Shown one piece after another: positions 6,387-10,013 of a DNA stretch of 10,013 nt. The notes under the pieces are model-generated. The model made no database searches, was not told the origin of the DNA, and saw only the letters and a list, made by a program, of their open reading frames with translations. Numbering within the stretch: position 1 is the stretch's first letter; each line of letters begins with the position of its first letter. Origin of the DNA: an uncultured Mucilaginibacter sp. (GTDB lineage: Bacteria; Bacteroidota; Bacteroidia; Sphingobacteriales; Sphingobacteriaceae); NCBI RefSeq assembly GCF_946479965.1, contig NZ_CAMLHX010000088.1, positions 1-10,013 on the forward strand, written 5' to 3'. Both the position numbers and the translations under genes were made by a program.

Positions 6387-7040
6387 TTATTTTTGCTTCC
6401 TTGCTAATGATGCCATTGCTTCAATAAAACCGTCGTAATATTCCTTAATTGTCGCGGTTTTAATAGCTGGCCACTGCTCTTTAGGTAGGCTAAGAGGCCT
6501 TTCGGCACTTGTTTTATCTACAGTGGAGGTAAAAGCCCCCATACCCTCCATGTTTATCCAGCGCTGATCGTAGTTTTCTTCGTTTAATCTAACATAAGTT
6601 ACAACACTATCAATCGTACGTTTCAAAACATCCAAATTTGCTAAGGCATACTCATTTATAGGCAATCCAATTATTGAATTATATCGCGCCGCGGAAGCTG
6701 TTTTATCTACGCATCTGTTTGCATCATATCGAGCTCGCAGTTGGGCGACGTAAAACCAAAACATCGCTTTGTCTTTTTTCTCATCGGCAAACAATGCTGC
6801 TGACAAAATGTACAAAAGACCTGGTGTGTAATTATTAGCCGAAAACTGAACAGATTCCATTAAAGCCTCCTTTTGTTTGTTCTTTGGGTCCATCAGATTC
6901 TCAATAATTTTCATCTCCTTACTTAAGTCGATGTTCTTATACTCGCCAACGGGCTCTACCGTATGGTTGACTACGTTTTGTGCCTTACTTGTTATAACAA
7001 GTGTGAGGAAAAAAAGTGAAAAGATAGTTCTAAGTAACAT
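6387..7040 (-). CDS. Secreted (Sec signal peptide) helical protein, unknown function
   Basis: 217 residues. The N-terminus MLLRTIFSLFFLTLVITSKAQ is a textbook Sec signal peptide with a likely signal peptidase I cut after SKA (residue 20), so the mature protein is periplasmic or exported. The rest looks mainly helical. YTPGLLYILSAALF (71-84) followed by DEKKDKAMFWFYVAQLRARYD (starting at 87) resembles a TPR/Sel1-like helix pair, but no full repeat array is visible. Other notable pieces are NRCVDKTASAARYNSIIGLPINEYA (108-132 region, with the only cysteine, C110) and ENYDQRWINMEGMGAF (155-170). It ends with a charged helix, EYYDGFIEAMASLARKQK. I cannot assign a family or substrate. Start ATG 7040 is fixed by the signal peptide. 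It converges on the stress-protein-like gene with a 46-base gap between stops. Confidence 0.78.
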   Translation of the reverse strand: MLLRTIFSLFFLTLVITSKAQNVVNHTVEPVGEYKNIDLSKEMKIIENLMDPKNKQKEALMESVQFSANNYTPGLLYILSAALFADEKKDKAMFWFYVAQLRARYDANRCVDKTASAARYNSIIGLPINEYALANLDVLKRTIDSVVTYVRLNEENYDQRWINMEGMGAFTSTVDKTSAERPLSLPKEQWPAIKTATIKEYYDGFIEAMASLARKQK

Positions 7041-7146
7041 GGCGAAGGTTTTAATCGTTAAATTTAGCTAAAAAGCACTTTTATCGACGCAACAGTTATG
7101 CGTTTATTATGATTTATGCTCTATGTGTAATTATAATATGAATATA

Positions 7147-8778
7147 CTACTTCCCAAACGGCGGCAAGCCATTCAACTGCCTGTAAACAGGATAATCGTT
7201 TAACGGCGCTTTGGCCTGATGGAAGTTTTTGCAGTAATACACCTGTAGGTGTTCTTCAACTACGCCACCGCGGATAATGGGTATATCTTCCAGTCGGATA
7301 ATACTGTCAAAAAACGGTGTGCCGTCCTGGTAGATGGTTTCATCATAAGCGTTAGCCTCCCCTATAATAATGGCATCTTTTCCCAGCAAGGTGTTCGGGT
7401 CTACTAAAAAAGCAAGGTTACGGGCATCGCGGTTAAAACATATAATGGGCTTTTTACCTTTCAGAGCCCAGTCTACCTTGCCTGCCAGCCACCAGCGGCT
7501 ACTGCCTGCAAAAACCTTATCGTTATTAAGCCAGCCTTCTTTTTCAAATCGTGTCATTATCTCATCAAAGTCAACCCCTTGTATGGTGGGGTCTACTTTA
7601 CCGCCGCCCAAACTCGCTACCCATTTAGGGCCGTAGCTTTGCCAAAAACCGGTAACCAAATGCAGGCCAAGCACGCTAATAGTAATTACGGTGAAGTAAA
7701 TGGAAAAATTTAGCCAGCGGCGGGTTAAGCGCTTCCTGGCATCATCAGCCCCCGTTAAGGCCTTATCAATGGCAAAACCTAAGGGCATAAAGAGCATCAT
7801 ATACCCCGGTGCCTGCCAATGGAAATGATATTGGAGATCGGCCCATAAGGTAAGCACGGTAAAGAACACAATGGGTAGAACAGACATCCAAAAGTTAAAG
7901 CCATATTCGGGCTTTACCCGCTCCTTCCACGTTACAAATAGCTGCCTTATGGTTGGGAACCAGATCCAGGGCAGCAGCCATGCCGCTTGTCCGCCTATGC
8001 TGCGTAAAAACCAATCAATATGCCATTCAAAAGCCTGGTCGCGCGTACCGGCGCGTTCTCCCTGCCAAACAAACGATACCCAGTTGTTATTATAATTCCA
8101 CCAAATTACCGGAGCAGCCATTAAAATAGTGATGAGTACCGCTATGTACGGACCGGGATGGGTAAGCCAATGCCGCTGATCTTTACGGGTGCAGACATAT
8201 AAAAACACACCTGCAAACATAAACAGCACATGGTATTTGCTTAAGGTGGCTAAACCCAAACAGATGCCTGTTAATATCCATAAACGGTATATTTTGCCTT
8301 TATCCGTTTTAGTATCAAGTAGTTTCGCCTCACCTACGCCCATCAGTTTAACCAGGTACCAGGTAGCAGCCAGCCAAAAGAACATTAGCGGTCCATCCGG
8401 TTGATACCAGACTGCGGTGGCCACTGTAAATAGTGCACTTAAATTCATTACTACTACAGCCCAAAAACCTGCCTTAGCATTGAATATTTTTTGCGCGATG
8501 AGAAATAGCATCCAGCTGGTACCGGCAAATAATAAAACAGTTGGGAAACGGATACCGAAATTGGTAAGGCCGAATAGTTTTATGCTGAGCCCACCCAGCC
8601 AAAAAAACAAAGGCGGTTGGTCAAAATAACTCCAGTCCAGATGTAAAGCTCCCCTAAAATAGTACGATTCGCCATTACCCAGGCCGGTATAAGCGGCTAT
8701 AAGCAGGCGGATAAAAAAAGTAACTATTATAAGGATTATGGTAAATGATCGGGCGTTAGCTTCCGTTAATTTTTTCAT
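7147..8778 (-). CDS. GT39 / ArnT-like membrane glycosyltransferase
   Basis: 543 residues, the usual length for an ArnT/PMT-type (GT-C fold) enzyme that moves a sugar from a polyprenyl-phosphate carrier to lipid, glycan or protein on the periplasmic face. Hydrophobic segments alternate with loops to about residue 380 (for example 10-30, 78-98, 165-197, 211-227, 293-312, 355-377), then a soluble C-terminal domain of about 160 residues follows. The first periplasmic loop has LGNGESYYF (33-41) and DWSYFDQPPLFFW (48-60); further family signs are WYQPDGPLMFFW (124-135), the NWVSFVWQ stretch near 232-239 and HFHWQAPGY near 318-326. The usual acidic pair of this loop (DE) reads G36-E37 here, so one conserved acid is missing. 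The ATG at 8778 is preferred to an adjacent upstream TTG. The acceptor is unknown; no cell-envelope glycan cluster surrounds it. Confidence 0.87.
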   Translation of the reverse strand: MKKLTEANARSFTIILIIVTFFIRLLIAAYTGLGNGESYYFRGALHLDWSYFDQPPLFFWLGGLSIKLFGLTNFGIRFPTVLLFAGTSWMLFLIAQKIFNAKAGFWAVVVMNLSALFTVATAVWYQPDGPLMFFWLAATWYLVKLMGVGEAKLLDTKTDKGKIYRLWILTGICLGLATLSKYHVLFMFAGVFLYVCTRKDQRHWLTHPGPYIAVLITILMAAPVIWWNYNNNWVSFVWQGERAGTRDQAFEWHIDWFLRSIGGQAAWLLPWIWFPTIRQLFVTWKERVKPEYGFNFWMSVLPIVFFTVLTLWADLQYHFHWQAPGYMMLFMPLGFAIDKALTGADDARKRLTRRWLNFSIYFTVITISVLGLHLVTGFWQSYGPKWVASLGGGKVDPTIQGVDFDEIMTRFEKEGWLNNDKVFAGSSRWWLAGKVDWALKGKKPIICFNRDARNLAFLVDPNTLLGKDAIIIGEANAYDETIYQDGTPFFDSIIRLEDIPIIRGGVVEEHLQVYYCKNFHQAKAPLNDYPVYRQLNGLPPFGK

Positions 8779-8844
8779 CAACAGTATAATATATTTGACG
8801 GGTGCAAGGTCTTAATTTTTTTGAAATAATACTGCGTGTCTTTT

Positions 8845-9582
8845 TTAAAGCAAACTTCCCTGCGGCTCAAATGGTTTATGGTAACGTATACTGTCTACTT
8901 TTTTCGTAGCGATCTTCCCGTTGCTTTCTATTTTACTTTTATACACCACTGAATCCACATTTGATGGTCGTTTTAGTGAATCATTAAAAAATGACTCTAC
9001 AACCCTATAGGTTATAAACTTATCCTTTTCTAAAATCGAGTATATATTGTCGGGTAAAGCAACCAAAGAATCCCCCATTTGATATGGCCCCGAATTCATG
9101 CCGCCGCTTAAATTATAGCCACTTACTGGTATTAAATCCTTATTTAAAATAATAAGTGTCAATGAACCATAATCGTCTCCGCCGATCTGCACTATGATGG
9201 GTTGCAAATCGCCTATTTTCTTTTGCTTCGCTATAAAATAGCACTCCATCGTACGTTTTACATAATTACTGTTAACACCGAGCGTTTCATGTATAAATGG
9301 CACTACTAATTTTACTTTCTGTTCAAGTGAAAGCGCAACAAACTCCTTTTCGCGGCGGGAATTTACATAGTAGTGGCCTTTATCTCCAACGGAGTTTCTG
9401 CCTACTATTTCTGTTTCCTTTAAATCAAAATATGCAAAGTTTTTATCCGCTAAAAAAGAGGTATCTATTCCAACTGATTTAACTGCCGTAGAATCGGTGT
9501 TATTAACATTCGTATTGTCATTCGAACAACTTAAAAAACTGAATAAGATAAGGCAAAAAAGCGGATAAAAAGGTATTTTCAT
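8845..9582 (-). CDS. Lipoprotein of unknown function
   Basis: 245 residues. A short N-terminal hydrophobic stretch ends in FSFLSC, a lipobox with C19 as the predicted lipidated residue. SNDNTNVNN follows, an Asn/Asp-rich linker of the kind seen in Bacteroidota outer-membrane lipoproteins, some of which are surface-exposed. The soluble part (about 45-245) looks mixed alpha/beta: SLEQKVKLVVPFIHETLGVN (starts at 85), then DLQPIIVQIGGDDYGSLTLIILNKDL (125-150 region, consecutive strands), SGYNLSGGMNSGPYQMGDS (154-172) and a C-terminal DSVVYKSKIESNGKI pattern (210-224). I do not recognise the family. Start ATG 9582 is fixed by the lipobox spacing. The gap to the downstream glycosyltransferase gene is 66 bases, too wide to assume one operon. 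It is divergent from htpG. Confidence 0.8.
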   Translation of the reverse strand: MKIPFYPLFCLILFSFLSCSNDNTNVNNTDSTAVKSVGIDTSFLADKNFAYFDLKETEIVGRNSVGDKGHYYVNSRREKEFVALSLEQKVKLVVPFIHETLGVNSNYVKRTMECYFIAKQKKIGDLQPIIVQIGGDDYGSLTLIILNKDLIPVSGYNLSGGMNSGPYQMGDSLVALPDNIYSILEKDKFITYRVVESFFNDSLKRPSNVDSVVYKSKIESNGKIATKKVDSIRYHKPFEPQGSLL

Positions 9583-9599
9583 TGCTGCGATAAGTTTTT

Positions 9600-9633
9600 C
9601 GAAGATACAAAATTATCATTTTGCATCTGCCAA
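9600..9633 (-). promoter_or_regulatory. Candidate Bacteroidota-type promoter for the lipoprotein gene
   Basis: On the minus strand TATCTTCG (9607 down to 9600) matches the Bacteroidota -7 element TAnnTTTG with one mismatch, and TTGG (9633 down to 9630) lies 22 bases upstream as a rough -33 (TTTG) element. The start codon follows 17 bases downstream of the -7 motif, implying a short leader. Motif match only. Confidence 0.3.
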
Positions 9634-9652
9634 TTTGACAACAAACCAGCTT

Positions 9653-9669
9653 TTGGAACAGGCATTGAT
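9653..9669 (+). promoter_or_regulatory. Sigma-54-like (-24/-12) promoter candidate upstream of htpG
   Basis: TTGGAACAGGCATTGAT aligns with the sigma-54 consensus TTGGCACG-N4-TTGCW. It has the -24 GG at 9655-9656, a matching AC, and TTG at 9665-9667 at exactly the right spacing (GG-N10-G). The -12 GC reads GA, a mismatch at a normally strict position. The implied start of transcription near 9680 would give htpG a leader of about 40 bases. No better housekeeping-type promoter is evident in the 136-base gap. Confidence 0.4.
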
Positions 9670-9718
9670 AAGCAGGGTTGATACTTGAATATTAACCGAC
9701 AAAATAATTTATAGAACT

Positions 9719-10013
9719 ATGCAAGAAAAAGGAACGATCTCGATACACACCGAGAACATTTTCCCGATCATTAAGAAATTTTTATACTCGGATACCGAGA
9801 TATTTTTGCGCGAGCTGGTATCAAACGCTGTTGATGCCTCTCAAAAAATTAAACGCCTGGCATCATTAGGCCAATACAATGGCGAATTGGGTGACCTACG
9901 CGTTGAAGTAGCTTTTGATGAGGTTGCAAAAACAATTACCATATCTGATCGTGGTTTGGGTATGACCGCCGAAGAGATCAAAAAATACATCAATCAAATA
10001 GCATTCTCCGGCG
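9719..10013 (+). CDS. htpG: HtpG, Hsp90-family chaperone, N-terminal part (runs off the window)
   Basis: 98 codons are present, open to the right edge. The start MQEKGTISIHTENIFP leads into FLYSDTEIFLRELVSNAVDA (21-40), the first conserved block of the Hsp90 GHKL ATPase domain, with the catalytic glutamate E32 and nucleotide/Mg-binding N36. The second block reads ISDRGLGM (75-82), the counterpart of DNGIGM, with D77 contacting adenine and Arg in place of the common Asn. IKKYINQIAFSG (87-98) begins the ATP-lid region. HtpG is an ATP-driven cytoplasmic chaperone dimer usually induced by heat and other protein-damaging stress. The leader is A/T-rich, and a sigma-54-like sequence lies about 50 bases upstream of the ATG. 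It is divergent from the lipoprotein gene. Confidence 0.95.
   Translation, partial: MQEKGTISIHTENIFPIIKKFLYSDTEIFLRELVSNAVDASQKIKRLASLGQYNGELGDLRVEVAFDEVAKTITISDRGLGMTAEEIKKYINQIAFSG

Noticed and set aside
7059..7094. TAAATTTA with an upstream TTG as a promoter for the secreted-protein gene
   Set aside because: The spacing (about 23 bases) and both element matches are poor, and the region is A/T-rich.
8779..8844. Promoter or terminator in the gap before the glycosyltransferase gene
   Set aside because: GACCTTGCACC on the minus strand only loosely resembles a Bacteroidota -7 element (no TA, no -33 partner), and I see no hairpin with a T-run.

Overview
The window looks like chromosomal DNA from a Bacteroidota bacterium, most likely Sphingobacteriaceae (Pedobacter/Mucilaginibacter-like). 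That is an inference from three things: the HtpG N-terminus and the ImuB/DnaE2 sequences look like those of that group, start codons follow A/T-rich leaders without clear Shine-Dalgarno sites, and one lipoprotein and one 'KAQ'-type signal peptide are typical of the phylum. I see no tRNA, rRNA, CRISPR array, insertion sequence or phage gene.

Left part (1-4801, plus strand): the tail of a probable imuA, then imuB and dnaE2, spaced by only 6 and 2 bases. This is the damage-inducible mutagenic translesion synthesis cassette. ImuB has lost Y-family catalytic positions and is probably a scaffold; it carries a candidate clamp-binding peptide. DnaE2 keeps its catalytic aspartates and is the polymerase. 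A weak terminator-like hairpin straddles the dnaE2 stop codon.

Middle (4893-6337): a small SRPBCC/AHSA1-type protein (plus) and a very acidic, probably disordered protein (minus) converge on a strong hairpin terminator. The acidic gene is divergent from a small general-stress-protein-like gene (plus). The 100-base divergent gap holds a long inverted repeat whose two arms each read toward one of the two start codons, suggesting shared control. This is the least explained part of the window and the best candidate for something new.

Right part (6387-9582, minus strand): a secreted protein of unknown function, a GT39/ArnT-like membrane glycosyltransferase and a lipoprotein of unknown function. 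The gaps of 106 and 66 bases leave it open whether they share a transcript.

Right edge (9719-10013, plus): the N-terminal ATPase part of the chaperone HtpG, preceded by a sequence resembling a sigma-54 (-24/-12) promoter with one mismatch at the critical -12 position. No gene-free stretch exceeds 300 bases; the longest is the 136-base gap before htpG.
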